Shown piece by piece: positions 17,583 to 26,703 of a stretch of DNA of 64,000 bases. The first letter of the stretch is position 1. Each line of letters opens with the position of its first letter. A model generated the notes under the pieces. That model worked only from the letters and a program-made list of their open reading frames with translations. It had not been told where the DNA came from and did no database searches. Source of the stretch: DMER64 sp964542305 (GTDB taxonomy: Bacteria; Bacteroidota; Bacteroidia; Bacteroidales; UBA932). Location of the stretch: the NCBI GenBank assembly GCA_964542305.1, contig CAZITX010000012.1:1-64000 (forward strand), given 5' to 3'. Made by a program: the position numbers and the translations under genes.

Positions 17583-18695
17583 TTAAATAAGGGCAATACA
17601 CTCCATTTCAATCAGCCAGGCAGGTCGGCAGACCTTACCCATGACAATAATAGTAGGGATGGCAGGGAAGCGGCTGGCAAACAAATCCAGCACCAGTTGA
17701 TAATCTTCTTTCCTTCTTAGATAGACAATGATCTGGGCAACGTTTTCAAAAGTAGCCTGTGCTTCTGCAAGAAGTACTTCAACATTTTCGATCATCCGGA
17801 GGGTTTGAGAGTGGATATCGTTGATATGTAGTACATTCCCCGATTTGTCTATGCTGGCGGTCCCGGATATCAGGATCTGCCGGCGATCATCAAATGTAAG
17901 GGCAACACCTCGTTCAAATGTAACACCGTATATGTTTGTGGGACTCAGATGGGACAGGCCGTGCAGGTACTTGATCCGGGAGGCATCCAGTCCGGCAACC
18001 GCATAGGCATCCATGGTTACCAACGATGAATCCGTGCCGTTGCTTCCTTCTATTCCTGTACTGGCAATGTAGTGTGTTTGCTCGTTTAGTCCGATGTCTC
18101 TGAAATATTCTGTACGTGCTTTGGCAAATGCGGCATAATTGGTGTCTATGTCCTGAACGTAGAACCAGGTACGCAAACAATTGTCAGCCATGGAGCATCC
18201 TTTTGCATGGAGCCATTTCTGGTAATCCGTCAGCAATTTCAGGGTTTGACCTGTCACATCCCCGGCCAGGCAATACCTTTCGGTTATCCAATAATGGGTA
18301 TATTTTTCCGTATCTGTTCCGGGGTCTCTCAAATAGATCCATAATGCAATTTGGGATCCGTTGGCAGGAGGTTGTTCAATACACGAAATGGCACAGGATG
18401 CAGGAAAGATCTTGCGTGTGTGGATCCGGGGGCGCTGGTCTTTTGCATTTTTTAAAAAATACCTGGCAAAGATGCATTGCGCTTTATTGTACGGTTCACG
18501 GGAGAGGTAATCCTGGACACAGTTATGTAAAATATCTATTGCTTCTTCTTGTTTCCTGTGAATCTGACGTTTTCCGGGTTCCCGGAATTGAAATATCATA
18601 TGATATTCGGATCCGTTCTTTACAGGGGTGAATGCAGATACCTGCACGGAACAGGAAGGATATTGGTTAAAAGTATAATTCAAAAATTCCATCAT
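17583..18695 (-). CDS. RidA/YjgF-related protein, long two-domain form
   Basis: The protein has 370 residues. The C-terminal part (about 245-370) is a RidA-like fold: SPTNIYGVTFERGVAL, a BISGTASID-type strand reading ILISGTASIDKSG, VLLAEAQATFENVAQIIVYLR, and PTIIVMGKVCRPAWLIEMECIA. The N-terminal 240 residues resemble a second, diverged copy of the type found in FkbO/Hyg5-like chorismatases (NCLRTWFYVQDIDTNYAAFAKARTE-like helix, about residues 165-190). RidA proteins hydrolyse reactive enamines/imines; chorismatase relatives act on chorismate. I cannot decide between these. It starts 20 bp after the GH18 gene on the same strand. Confidence 0.65.
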   Translation of the reverse strand: MMEFLNYTFNQYPSCSVQVSAFTPVKNGSEYHMIFQFREPGKRQIHRKQEEAIDILHNCVQDYLSREPYNKAQCIFARYFLKNAKDQRPRIHTRKIFPASCAISCIEQPPANGSQIALWIYLRDPGTDTEKYTHYWITERYCLAGDVTGQTLKLLTDYQKWLHAKGCSMADNCLRTWFYVQDIDTNYAAFAKARTEYFRDIGLNEQTHYIASTGIEGSNGTDSSLVTMDAYAVAGLDASRIKYLHGLSHLSPTNIYGVTFERGVALTFDDRRQILISGTASIDKSGNVLHINDIHSQTLRMIENVEVLLAEAQATFENVAQIIVYLRRKEDYQLVLDLFASRFPAIPTIIVMGKVCRPAWLIEMECIALI

Positions 18696-18714
18696 GGGTC
18701 ATGAACATAAACTA

Positions 18715-20412
18715 CTAAGGTACGAAAATTCCATTGAATACAGCTTGTCTGAGCGACCCTTTATCATCGTCCCCTTCGTATTCCCAGTACATGGCTCCTT
18801 TCATACCGTATTGATGAATAAAACGGCATTTGTATCCTATGGAACGAGGATCGTCGTAATTGCATACTATCTTTCCCGTACTGTCTTTCAGGTAAGGAGC
18901 TTTGGCAATATCGTCCCAGCATTGTTCATAATTTTCAAGTTTTATAAGTTTTCCGTAGCTGTTCATTCCTTGCGGAAATTCAGGGGAAGGCTTCCCGTAA
19001 AAAGGTATACCCAAAACCAGTCGGTCCAAAGGGAATCCTGCAGTAACATGGGCCAGTACGGATTCATAACAGGAAAGGTCACCGGTCAGGGATGAAGGGT
19101 ACAGGCCGGAATGATGGAATGGAGGGTAAGCAATATCGTACGTCATAATGTTTACGAAATCCACATATTCCACGATGGATTTAAAATCTATAAACTTCCC
19201 GCTTGCTGCCGATGCCAACGTCAATAATTGACCCGGGGCAAGGTGTGTCCGGATATCGCGCATTAATAGGGTAAAATTCCGGGTATCTTCAGGAGCAAAT
19301 GAAATCCCGGGTCCCGGATTGGTAGGGTATTCCCAGTCGATATCTATCCCGTCAAGCCCGAATTCATCAACTACCCGCCTGCAATCTCTTGAAAAAGACG
19401 CCCGGTTAGTATCGTTTGCCGTCATTTCGCTAAAACGCCCGCTTCCCCAGCCTCCGATTGAAAGCAAAACCTTAAGAGATGGTTTTTGGTCTTTCAGGGC
19501 TACAATCTGATGAAGCCTGTCCGGATTATCAACCCGGATACCATTGCACGAATCATTTACATGTCCGAAAGCATAATTGATATGAGTGATATGAGTCGGA
19601 TCCGGTATGGCTTCTTTCCACGATGTCACGTACGCAGCGACTACTTTTTCCTGTACAGGTGCCTGTGGCGTTAATAACCACTTAAGGGCATTGGTTATCA
19701 GCAAATTCTGCGTGGGGTCAGAAAAGCTGTTCCCGTCATGACCCACATTAAAGTAAATCATGTTGTATTTTCTGTTGATCCACGTAACCGGAATGTCTCC
19801 GCTTTTGACAACATTCGTTAAACCTGCGGGGAATGATTCCGCAGCCAGACTCTGCAGAACGGATACATGGGGATTTTGACGAAGTCCGTTGGAGAAAACA
19901 TGCCATTCATTGGCCGGGGCGATATAATAGTCGGGAATTCCCCGGCATACAGGATGCAAAGGATCTTCCGTTTTGAGTTTTGCCGGCAGGGCAGGCAGAC
20001 ATGATTCTTCAAGGCAGGCCCCTCCAATAAACTCATTGAACCAAGGCCAGTTTCCTTTTGCATAAACGGCTGTTGCCTGAAATCCCAACCACCGTCCTCC
20101 GTTTTCCATAAATTTTTGAAAAGCTTTTTGCTGCTGGTTATTCAAAGGAATATGACCGAGCATTATAATCACATTGACGTCTTTCAGATTCTTTTCATTC
20201 ATCCGTGACGGATCCGCCGTCTGTTCAAAGGCAAGTTCTCCGTTCCCGTTGATTCCTTCAAGAAATGTAAGAACCTTTTGTGTGAATTCTACATTTGAAG
20301 GAGCTTCCTCCGGATTCTGAAAAGCCAGTACCTTCAAGGGGGTGTTTTGGGCATGTAAATTCAGCAGGCATACCAAACCCGTAACTAACAGGAATATTCT
20401 TGGGATGTTCAT
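18715..20412 (-). CDS. Secreted ThuA-like plus GH18 (chitinase-fold) fusion
   Basis: The protein has 565 residues. A signal peptide (residues 1-22, ending NLHAQ) is followed by a ThuA-like / class I amidotransferase-like trefoil domain (about 27-245: GRWLGFQATAVY, EWHVF, PVTWINRKYNMIYFNVGHDG). A GH18 domain follows from about 255 (VAAYVTSWKEAIPDP, LLSIGGWGSGRFSEM, then DGIDIDWEYP with the D-x-x-D-x-D-x-E catalytic motif, and VNIMTYDIAY). I infer an exported endo-hydrolase of chitin-like or N-glycan GlcNAc links, with the ThuA-like domain as a carbohydrate-processing or binding partner. The C-terminus YWEYEGDDDKGSL is the usual last barrel strand. Confidence 0.88.
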   Translation of the reverse strand: MNIPRIFLLVTGLVCLLNLHAQNTPLKVLAFQNPEEAPSNVEFTQKVLTFLEGINGNGELAFEQTADPSRMNEKNLKDVNVIIMLGHIPLNNQQQKAFQKFMENGGRWLGFQATAVYAKGNWPWFNEFIGGACLEESCLPALPAKLKTEDPLHPVCRGIPDYYIAPANEWHVFSNGLRQNPHVSVLQSLAAESFPAGLTNVVKSGDIPVTWINRKYNMIYFNVGHDGNSFSDPTQNLLITNALKWLLTPQAPVQEKVVAAYVTSWKEAIPDPTHITHINYAFGHVNDSCNGIRVDNPDRLHQIVALKDQKPSLKVLLSIGGWGSGRFSEMTANDTNRASFSRDCRRVVDEFGLDGIDIDWEYPTNPGPGISFAPEDTRNFTLLMRDIRTHLAPGQLLTLASAASGKFIDFKSIVEYVDFVNIMTYDIAYPPFHHSGLYPSSLTGDLSCYESVLAHVTAGFPLDRLVLGIPFYGKPSPEFPQGMNSYGKLIKLENYEQCWDDIAKAPYLKDSTGKIVCNYDDPRSIGYKCRFIHQYGMKGAMYWEYEGDDDKGSLRQAVFNGIFVP

Positions 20413-20479
20413 AATTGTAACCGTTTATTAACCAAAAGTACAAAAAAACAATGCATCTTTGCAGTGAAATCTCTAAGGT

Positions 20480-22198
20480 ATGAATACTGTATTACAAATT
20501 CTCAATCTTGCAGGTTCATTAGGTCTTTTTCTTTATGGGATGACGCTCATGAGCGAATCCTTACAAAAGGTCGCGGGTGACGGATTACGCGGCTTTCTGG
20601 CTTCAATGACCTCAAATTCTTTTAAAAGAGTTCTCACAGGATTATTTATTACGGCAGTTATACAGTCTTCCAGTGCCACTACTGTTATGGTAGTGAGTTT
20701 TGTGAATGCCGGACTGTTGTCCCTGGCACAGGCCGTTGGCGTGATTATGGGTGCCAATATAGGTACTACCGTTACGGCATGGATCGTATCCCTGTTGGGG
20801 TTCAAAGCGGATATTTCCATTCTTTCCATTCCCCTGATAGCACTGGGATTCATTTTAACCATGTCCAAACGCCAGAAAAGAAAAAACACCGGGGAAATGG
20901 TGATCGGTTTTGCCCTTCTTTTCCTGGGGCTGACTTTTATGAAAGAATCTGTGCCGGATTTACGTTCAAGTCCCGAAACACTGGCCTTCCTGCAGTCTCT
21001 GACCGATTGGGGATTCTGGTCCGTATTGATCTTTGTGGGAATAGGGACCGGGTTGACCATTGTACTTCAGTCTTCAAGTGCCACTATGGCTCTTACCTTG
21101 GTTATGGTGAATTTCGGATGGATCCCGTTTGAAATGGCGGCTGCTCTGGTACTCGGGGAAAACATCGGGACAACTATAACAGCCAACATTGCGGCTTCTG
21201 TGGGGAACGTTTCGGCCAGACGAGCGGCCTTGGCCCATACGTTTTTCAATCTTTTCGGTGTCCTGTGGGTTTTAATTCTTTTCAAACCTTTTTTGAAACT
21301 GGTGGGAATTATCATTACCGGTCTGGGAGCTGCAGATCCTTTTATTCCCGTAGCGCAGGCAGCAGACCCCGAAGCTTCTTCGGTATCCATGCTTTATGCC
21401 GTATCCCTGCTTCATACCATGTTTAATGTAACCAATACTTTACTCCTGGTAGGATTTACCCCATTGCTGGTAAAAATTGTGACTTATGTCATTAAAAACC
21501 CAAAGGAAGAAGAAAAATTCAGATTGAAATTTATCCAGGGTGGATTGCTGAGTACTGCAGAATTGTCTTTGGATCAGGCAAAGCAGGAAATAATCCACTA
21601 CGGTGACATAGTTATAAGACAGTATTCCTTTGTGCGCAGTGCCCTGACACAGACTAGTGATGAAGAATTTGATATCCTTTTCAAAAAAATATCTTATTAC
21701 GAAGAAATAACCGATAAGATTGAATTTGAAATAGCTGAATATATGAACCAGATAGGGGAAGAAGAGATCAGCTCCGAATCCGGAAGCCGTATCCAGGCTA
21801 TGTATAAGATCATAGGTGAAATGGAAAGTATGGGGGATTCGGCTTACAATATCGCCCGTATCATGCAGCGAAAACGGCTGAATAACATTGTTTTTGATGA
21901 ACACATGACAAAAAATGTATTGAACATGTTTGATCTGCTTGACAAGGCATTTATTGTCATGATAGAAAACCTGAAAGCCGGGTATACTAAACTCAATAAC
22001 ATTGAAAATGCCTATGATGCTGAAAAAGACATCAACAATTACAGGGATATGCTCCGGGAAGGTAATTTGTTGAATCTTGGGAAAAATCAGTACGATTACC
22101 TTACCGGGGTCTATTTTATGGATATTATCGCCGAATGTGAGAGAGTAGGGGATTATATCATCAATGTTTCCGAGTCCATTATGGAGATTAAATCGTAA
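20480..22198 (+). CDS. Na/Pi cotransporter family protein with PhoU-like tail
   Basis: The protein has 572 residues. Two inverted Na_Pi_cotrans repeats are plain: QSSSATTVMVVSFVNAG with GANIGTTVTAW, and QSSSATMALTLVMVNFG with GENIGTTITAN. About nine hydrophobic segments fill residues 1-340. Residues about 360-572 are charged and helical (EEFDILFKKISYYEEITDKIE, AECERVGDYIINVSESI), a PhoU-like regulatory domain. I infer sodium-driven phosphate movement across the inner membrane. No pst or pho genes are adjacent. It ends 5 bp before serS, so the two may be co-transcribed. Confidence 0.9.
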   Translation: MNTVLQILNLAGSLGLFLYGMTLMSESLQKVAGDGLRGFLASMTSNSFKRVLTGLFITAVIQSSSATTVMVVSFVNAGLLSLAQAVGVIMGANIGTTVTAWIVSLLGFKADISILSIPLIALGFILTMSKRQKRKNTGEMVIGFALLFLGLTFMKESVPDLRSSPETLAFLQSLTDWGFWSVLIFVGIGTGLTIVLQSSSATMALTLVMVNFGWIPFEMAAALVLGENIGTTITANIAASVGNVSARRAALAHTFFNLFGVLWVLILFKPFLKLVGIIITGLGAADPFIPVAQAADPEASSVSMLYAVSLLHTMFNVTNTLLLVGFTPLLVKIVTYVIKNPKEEEKFRLKFIQGGLLSTAELSLDQAKQEIIHYGDIVIRQYSFVRSALTQTSDEEFDILFKKISYYEEITDKIEFEIAEYMNQIGEEEISSESGSRIQAMYKIIGEMESMGDSAYNIARIMQRKRLNNIVFDEHMTKNVLNMFDLLDKAFIVMIENLKAGYTKLNNIENAYDAEKDINNYRDMLREGNLLNLGKNQYDYLTGVYFMDIIAECERVGDYIINVSESIMEIKS

Positions 22199-22203
22199 TA
22201 AAA

Positions 22204-23472
22204 ATGTTAACGCTTAAAATTTTAAGAGAGCATCCTGATTATGTTATAGAGCGTCTTGCAGTGAGGAATATGGATGCAGGACCCATCGTAAAACAAATTG
22301 TGGAGCTGGATGTACGCAGGAGAGCTGCTCAAACGCAGTCTGATGCACTCACGGCAGAACAGAAAAAGATTGCAGCAGGTATAGGGAAATTAATGCAGGA
22401 AGGGAAAAAGGCAGAGGCCGAAGAAATCAAAAAGCAGGCAGCACAGACAAAAGAAAAGATCAAAGAATTGAATCAGGAGCAGGAATCACTGGAAAAAGAA
22501 TTGAATGACCTGTTGATTACCCTGCCCAATATTCCTTACAAACTGGTAGTTCCGGGTAAAGGAGAAGATGAGAATGTTTTGGTTAGGGAAGGTGGAATGA
22601 TCCCCGAGCTTTCCTCAGATGCCCTTCCCCATTGGGAATTGGCAAAAAAATACGACCTCATTGATTTTGACCTTGGTGTGAAACTGACCGGAGCCGGTTT
22701 TCCTGTATACAAAGGAAAAGGGGCCAGATTGCAAATGAGCCTCATCCAGTTTTTTCTGGATCAGAATGCCCGTGCCGGTTACAAAGAGATCATGCCTCCC
22801 ATCATGGTTAATGAAGACTCCGGATACGGGACGGGGCAATTGCCCGACAAAAGCGATCAGATGTACCATGCCGGATTGGATAATTACTACATGATCCCTA
22901 CCGCAGAGGTTCCGTTAACCAATATTTACCGGGATACGATCCTGGAAGTAGAAAAACTGCCGGTAAAGATGACGGCTTATACACCGTGTTTCAGGCGGGA
23001 AGCCGGATCGTACGGAAAAGATGTAAGGGGACTGAACCGGCTGCACCAGTTTGATAAAGTGGAGATCGTTCAGCTGACCCATCCCGATAATTCCTATTCC
23101 GTTCTGGATCAGATGGTCAAGCATGTTGAGCGGCTCATACAGCTTTTAAAATTGCCTTACCGGATCTTGCGTTTATGCGGAGGTGATTTGAGTTTTACCT
23201 CTGCCATGACCTACGATTTTGAGGTTTACTCGGCAGCCCAGAAACGTTGGCTTGAAGTTAGTTCGGTATCCAATTTTGAGACGTTTCAATCCAACCGGCT
23301 GAAAGCCCGTTTCAGGGAAGAAGACGGAAAGATCCACCTGGCTCATACATTGAACGGAAGTGCTTTGGCGCTGCCCCGGATCGTTGCTGCCTTGCTTGAA
23401 AACAATCAAACTGCGGACGGCATTGATATGCCGGATGCATTGCACAAATATTTGCACTTTTCCAGGATTTAG
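22204..23472 (+). CDS. serS: Seryl-tRNA synthetase
   Basis: A class II synthetase of 422 residues that charges tRNA-Ser and tRNA-Sec. The N-terminal antiparallel coiled-coil arm (about 25-105, rich in K and E) is followed by the catalytic core: TAEVPLTN, motif 2 FRREAGSYGKDVRGLNRLHQF, and motif 3 LNGSALALPRIVAALLENNQ. Length and order are standard. ruvC begins 2 bp after its stop. Confidence 0.97.
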   Translation: MLTLKILREHPDYVIERLAVRNMDAGPIVKQIVELDVRRRAAQTQSDALTAEQKKIAAGIGKLMQEGKKAEAEEIKKQAAQTKEKIKELNQEQESLEKELNDLLITLPNIPYKLVVPGKGEDENVLVREGGMIPELSSDALPHWELAKKYDLIDFDLGVKLTGAGFPVYKGKGARLQMSLIQFFLDQNARAGYKEIMPPIMVNEDSGYGTGQLPDKSDQMYHAGLDNYYMIPTAEVPLTNIYRDTILEVEKLPVKMTAYTPCFRREAGSYGKDVRGLNRLHQFDKVEIVQLTHPDNSYSVLDQMVKHVERLIQLLKLPYRILRLCGGDLSFTSAMTYDFEVYSAAQKRWLEVSSVSNFETFQSNRLKARFREEDGKIHLAHTLNGSALALPRIVAALLENNQTADGIDMPDALHKYLHFSRI

Positions 23473-23474
23473 TT

Positions 23475-24032
23475 TTGAATAAGGAAAGTATCATATTGGG
23501 TATTGACCCGGGAACGCGTATAATGGGATTCGGGGTGATCCGGAAAAAAGGATCCAAAATGGAAACCTTGTCTTTGGGTGTGGTAAAGATGGCAGCCATA
23601 AAAGATCCGTACCGCAGAATGAGCCATATCCTGGAAAAAATGTACGAATTACTGGATTGTTACCATCCTGATTGTATGGCCATTGAAGCTCCTTTCTATA
23701 GTAAAAACGTGCAATCCATGCTAAAACTGGGCAGGGCCCAGGGAGTTGCTATTGCCGCCGCATTGTCCCGGAACATTCCCGTGTGTGAATATGCTCCCAG
23801 GAAGATCAAAATGGCGGTAACGGGAAAAGGGGCTGCATCTAAGGAACAAGTGGCCGGAATGCTGAAAAGAATCATGGTTATTGATCAACAAGCCGAGTCT
23901 TTGGACGCCACCGATGCACTGGCTGTTGCCGTTTGCCACGCCAATCAGATGGAATTGCCCGGGAAACCCGCTTCTGCCGGTTCCTGGGAAGCCTATGTTT
24001 CTAAGAATCCTCAAAGAATTGTGCGGAAATAG
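23475..24032 (+). CDS. ruvC: Holliday junction endonuclease RuvC
   Basis: The protein has 185 residues. The RNase H-like active site is visible: the first aspartate in GIDPGTRIMGFG, the glutamate in MAIEAPFYSKN and the acidic pair in DATDALAVAVCHA. The only start that keeps the conserved ILGIDPG strand is the TTG at 23475, because no ATG precedes it in frame after the serS stop. RuvC resolves four-way junctions with RuvAB. The 3' end overlaps the convergent pseudouridine synthase gene by 32 bp. Confidence 0.95.
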   Translation: MNKESIILGIDPGTRIMGFGVIRKKGSKMETLSLGVVKMAAIKDPYRRMSHILEKMYELLDCYHPDCMAIEAPFYSKNVQSMLKLGRAQGVAIAAALSRNIPVCEYAPRKIKMAVTGKGAASKEQVAGMLKRIMVIDQQAESLDATDALAVAVCHANQMELPGKPASAGSWEAYVSKNPQRIVRK

Positions 24033-25029
24033 CGTATTTACGCCATTTTTCCAGAACTTTTTCAAAATCTTCAGGAAGGGGTGCCCTGAAATGCACTTTT
24101 TCCCTGGAACGCGGATGTACAAATCCCAGGGTCATGGCATGAAGTGCCTGGCGAGGCATAATTTCAAAACAGTTGTCAATAAACTGTTTGTATTTTGTGA
24201 AACGGGTCCCTTTACGTATGCGGTCTCCGCCGTAGCGGGCGTCTCCAAAGAGCGGGTGTCCCGTATGCTCCATATGTACCCGTATTTGGTGTGTTCTTCC
24301 GGTTTCCAGGCGGCATTCAACCAGCGTAACGTATCCAAAACGTTCCAGTACACGGTAATGCGTGACGGCATGCTTCCCGGTTTTACCGTCAGGACAAACA
24401 CTAAAACGAAGTCTGTCAGAAGGATGCCGGGCAATATCTCCTGTTATGGAACCCTCTTCATTTTCCATATCTCCCCAAACCAGGGCATGGTAAACCCGGT
24501 CTACAGTATGGTCAAAAAACTGACGTGCCAGGCGGAATTGCGCTTCTTCTGACTTCGCAACCACAAGCAACCCTGATGTATCTTTATCAATTCTGTGAAC
24601 CAGAACTCCCATTCGGGAATCATTCGTGTTGACGGTTCCCCTCTCCCCGAAATGCCAGGCCAGGGCATTTAGTAAAGTTCCACTGTAATTGCCGTGTCCC
24701 GGATGTACCGTCAATCCGGCCGGTTTGTTGATCACTAGTATGTCAGGGTCCTCAAATACGATTTCGATAGGAATGTCTTCTGCAACAAGCTGGAATTCCC
24801 TCTTTTCATAGGGAAGAATAATGCGAATATCGTCCAGCGGCTTGACTTTGTAATTATTTTTGACAGGTGTTCCGTTAACCAGAATGTATTGTGATTCCGT
24901 AGCAAGCTGAATACGGTTTCTTGAAGTAGCTTCCAGTTTGGATGCAAGAAATTTATCGATTCGTAAAGGCGACTGCCCTTTGTCGACTGTTATATGAAAA
25001 TGTTCAAATAATTCCTGCTCATCTATCAT
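24001..25029 (-). CDS. rluD: RluA-family 23S rRNA pseudouridine synthase (RluD-like)
   Basis: The protein has 342 residues. An N-terminal S4 RNA-binding domain (DKFLASKLEATSRNRIQ) is followed by the synthase fold with the catalytic motif HRIDKDTSGLLVVAK; the aspartate of RIDKDTSG is the nucleophile. RTHQIRVHMEHTGHPLFGD is the usual late motif. It most likely modifies the helix 69 uridines of 23S rRNA. It lies directly downstream of the PASTA gene (stop and start adjacent), a neighbourhood common in Bacteroidetes. Confidence 0.93.
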   Translation of the reverse strand: MIDEQELFEHFHITVDKGQSPLRIDKFLASKLEATSRNRIQLATESQYILVNGTPVKNNYKVKPLDDIRIILPYEKREFQLVAEDIPIEIVFEDPDILVINKPAGLTVHPGHGNYSGTLLNALAWHFGERGTVNTNDSRMGVLVHRIDKDTSGLLVVAKSEEAQFRLARQFFDHTVDRVYHALVWGDMENEEGSITGDIARHPSDRLRFSVCPDGKTGKHAVTHYRVLERFGYVTLVECRLETGRTHQIRVHMEHTGHPLFGDARYGGDRIRKGTRFTKYKQFIDNCFEIMPRQALHAMTLGFVHPRSREKVHFRAPLPEDFEKVLEKWRKYAISAQFFEDS

Positions 25030-25845
25030 TTACAGGGTATCTTCTATCAGGGGCAGTTCTTCCGGTTTGAGCAATTCTGGATCAGTGGTAAGCGTGAGAT
25101 GTACCGATGTTCCCAAGGGCCATTCCGGTTGTTGTGAATATACGGGAGATTGCATGTAAACCCTTGCAGCCAGGGTGTCTGCAGCGTTCAGGACCGTCTT
25201 GTCATAACGGATATTTCCCACATTCAGAGAATGGTCACTCAGGATATCCAATGCGGTTTCAAGACTTTTTCCCTTAAGCAGGGGAATGTAAGCCAATTCG
25301 TGATCCGGAGATAATCCCAGTTCCAGGTCAATGGAGCTGTAAATATCAACGGCTGTGCCGGGTGCGATCGGTTGGCCCAGGTAAAGCTGTTCCAGAACGT
25401 TGTTGGTGGCGATATCGGGAACATAGATCAAACGGCCGAGTTTCAGCCCGCTGGATGCAAGTTCCGCTTTTGCCTGCCTTAGGGAAAATCCTACCAGCGA
25501 AGGCATATTAACCTGCCTGGGGAGCACCGAGTTAACAGTGAGTTCAACCCGGCGGTTTTTCTTAACATGTTGTCCGGCAGGAGGAACCTGTCTGAAGATT
25601 ACTCCTTTAGGCAATTTTGGCATATAAAGTGAATCGGTTACTTCCAGGCGCAGATCCATAGAAGAAACTACCTCCCGGGCATCTTCCGGAGTTAATCCGG
25701 TAAGATCGGGAAGTACAAAGCCTTTGCCGTGACGCGTGAAGAAATGTAAAAAAGTGTAGATGCTTAAAAAAAGCGCTGACAGGAAAATCAAGATCCACAG
25801 TAAGTTCCTGAGGATAGGCTTCCTTATGGTTTTTTTACCGGACAC
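25030..25845 (-). CDS. Membrane-anchored PASTA-domain protein
   Basis: The protein has 271 residues: a short cytoplasmic N-terminus, one membrane segment (about 13-36), then three PASTA repeats (from about 40, 110 and 188; VLPDLTGLTPEDAREVV, NMPSLVGFSLRQAKAEL, YIPLLKGKSLETALDIL). There is no kinase or transpeptidase domain. PASTA modules bind muropeptides or cell-wall precursors, so I infer a periplasmic sensor or scaffold for peptidoglycan. It sits 2 bp after rpmH and immediately before rluD. Confidence 0.88.
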   Translation of the reverse strand: MSGKKTIRKPILRNLLWILIFLSALFLSIYTFLHFFTRHGKGFVLPDLTGLTPEDAREVVSSMDLRLEVTDSLYMPKLPKGVIFRQVPPAGQHVKKNRRVELTVNSVLPRQVNMPSLVGFSLRQAKAELASSGLKLGRLIYVPDIATNNVLEQLYLGQPIAPGTAVDIYSSIDLELGLSPDHELAYIPLLKGKSLETALDILSDHSLNVGNIRYDKTVLNAADTLAARVYMQSPVYSQQPEWPLGTSVHLTLTTDPELLKPEELPLIEDTL

Positions 25846-25847
25846 TT

Positions 25848-26000
25848 TTAAAAACGATCTTCGTCGGATACGGTTAATTTTTTGCGTCCGCGCCTGCGGC
25901 GGGCGGCCAGTATGCGACGTCCGTTGGGAGTAGACATACGCTCACGAAACCCGTGTTTGTTACGGCGTTTACGTTGAGAGGGTTGAAATGTCCTTTTCAT
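25848..26000 (-). CDS. rpmH: 50S ribosomal protein L34
   Basis: The protein has 50 residues, MKRTFQPSQRKRRNKHGF at the start and a GRRILAARRRRGRKKL core, which is diagnostic for L34. The acidic tail VSDEDRF is a few residues longer than in E. coli (46), as is usual in Bacteroidetes. It has its own promoter inside the end of rsmG (26040-26070). It is not next to rnpA or dnaA, the arrangement found in many other phyla. Confidence 0.95.
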   Translation of the reverse strand: MKRTFQPSQRKRRNKHGFRERMSTPNGRRILAARRRRGRKKLTVSDEDRF

Positions 26001-26014
26001 ATATTTCTGCTACT

Positions 26015-26701
26015 TTAACTACTTTTCAATAGGGGAGCGCAAAGGTACGAAGTTAGTTTGATTTCGCAAATTTTTTTCGTATCAAAGAAATTGTCACCAA
26101 GTTCCGGGAACGTGTTTTTCAACTCTGTAGTTGTAAAACAGGATTCAGGAATACCTAGTTTGCAGGAAGCTTCGTGTATTTCCCGTGAAAGATCTCCACC
26201 CTTTAGGAACAGGATTCTGCCGTCTTTTTTGATTTTTTTGTGAGCCCAGGGAATAAATTTTTCAAGACTGGCAACAGCGCGTGAAACAATTATATCAAAA
26301 GACCGGTCGGCCAGGGATTCCATACGTGAAACAACAGGCGTTACATTGTTCAGATTTAGTTGCGAGGAGATCCCGGAAACGACTTTGATCTTCTTGGCGA
26401 TGGAATCGCATAAAAAAAAACGGACAGAGGGATGCAAGATCGCCAGGGGAATTCCGGGAAATCCGCCCCCGGTTCCGGCATCCAGGACCGTTACGTCTTT
26501 TTGGAAAGGATTGTTATCAAGTGCCTTTGAAAGAGCCAGCGAATGGAGTACGTGCCTAAGGTACAGATGTTCCATATCTTTCCGGCTAATCACATTGATC
26601 TTTTGGTTCCAGTGGGAATACAGTTTTCCCAGCTGTGTGAAACGGGCTTTCGCATTTTCGTCCAGATCCGGGAAATACCTGAAAATCAATTGTGCATCCA
26701 T
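26015..26701 (-). CDS. rsmG: 16S rRNA (guanine-N7) methyltransferase RsmG
   Basis: A SAM-dependent methyltransferase of 228 residues that modifies G527 of 16S rRNA. Seen are HLYLRHVLHSLAL, the SAM motif VLDAGTGGGFPGIPLAIL, FFLCDSIAKKIKVV, and IIVSRAVASLEKF with the family's VSRA signature. It is longer than usual at the C-terminus; the last 18 or so codons contain the rpmH promoter. It sits 2 bp after the sigma-factor gene. Confidence 0.94.
   Translation of the reverse strand: MDAQLIFRYFPDLDENAKARFTQLGKLYSHWNQKINVISRKDMEHLYLRHVLHSLALSKALDNNPFQKDVTVLDAGTGGGFPGIPLAILHPSVRFFLCDSIAKKIKVVSGISSQLNLNNVTPVVSRMESLADRSFDIIVSRAVASLEKFIPWAHKKIKKDGRILFLKGGDLSREIHEASCKLGIPESCFTTTELKNTFPELGDNFFDTKKICEIKLTSYLCAPLLKSS
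26040..26070 (-). promoter_or_regulatory. Promoter for rpmH inside the rsmG coding end
   Basis: On the minus strand, TTTG (complement of 26067-26070), a 19-bp spacer, and TACCTTTG (complement of 26040-26047) match the Bacteroidetes consensus. Transcription would begin near 26034, about 34 nt before the rpmH start codon. Confidence 0.7.
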
Positions 26702-26703
26702 AA

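Noticed and set aside
16746..17590. Long open frames across the N run and the 51-bp repeats on both strands.
   Set aside because: They exist only because the repeat length is a multiple of three and N codons are read through; there is no start context, and the array follows a terminator.
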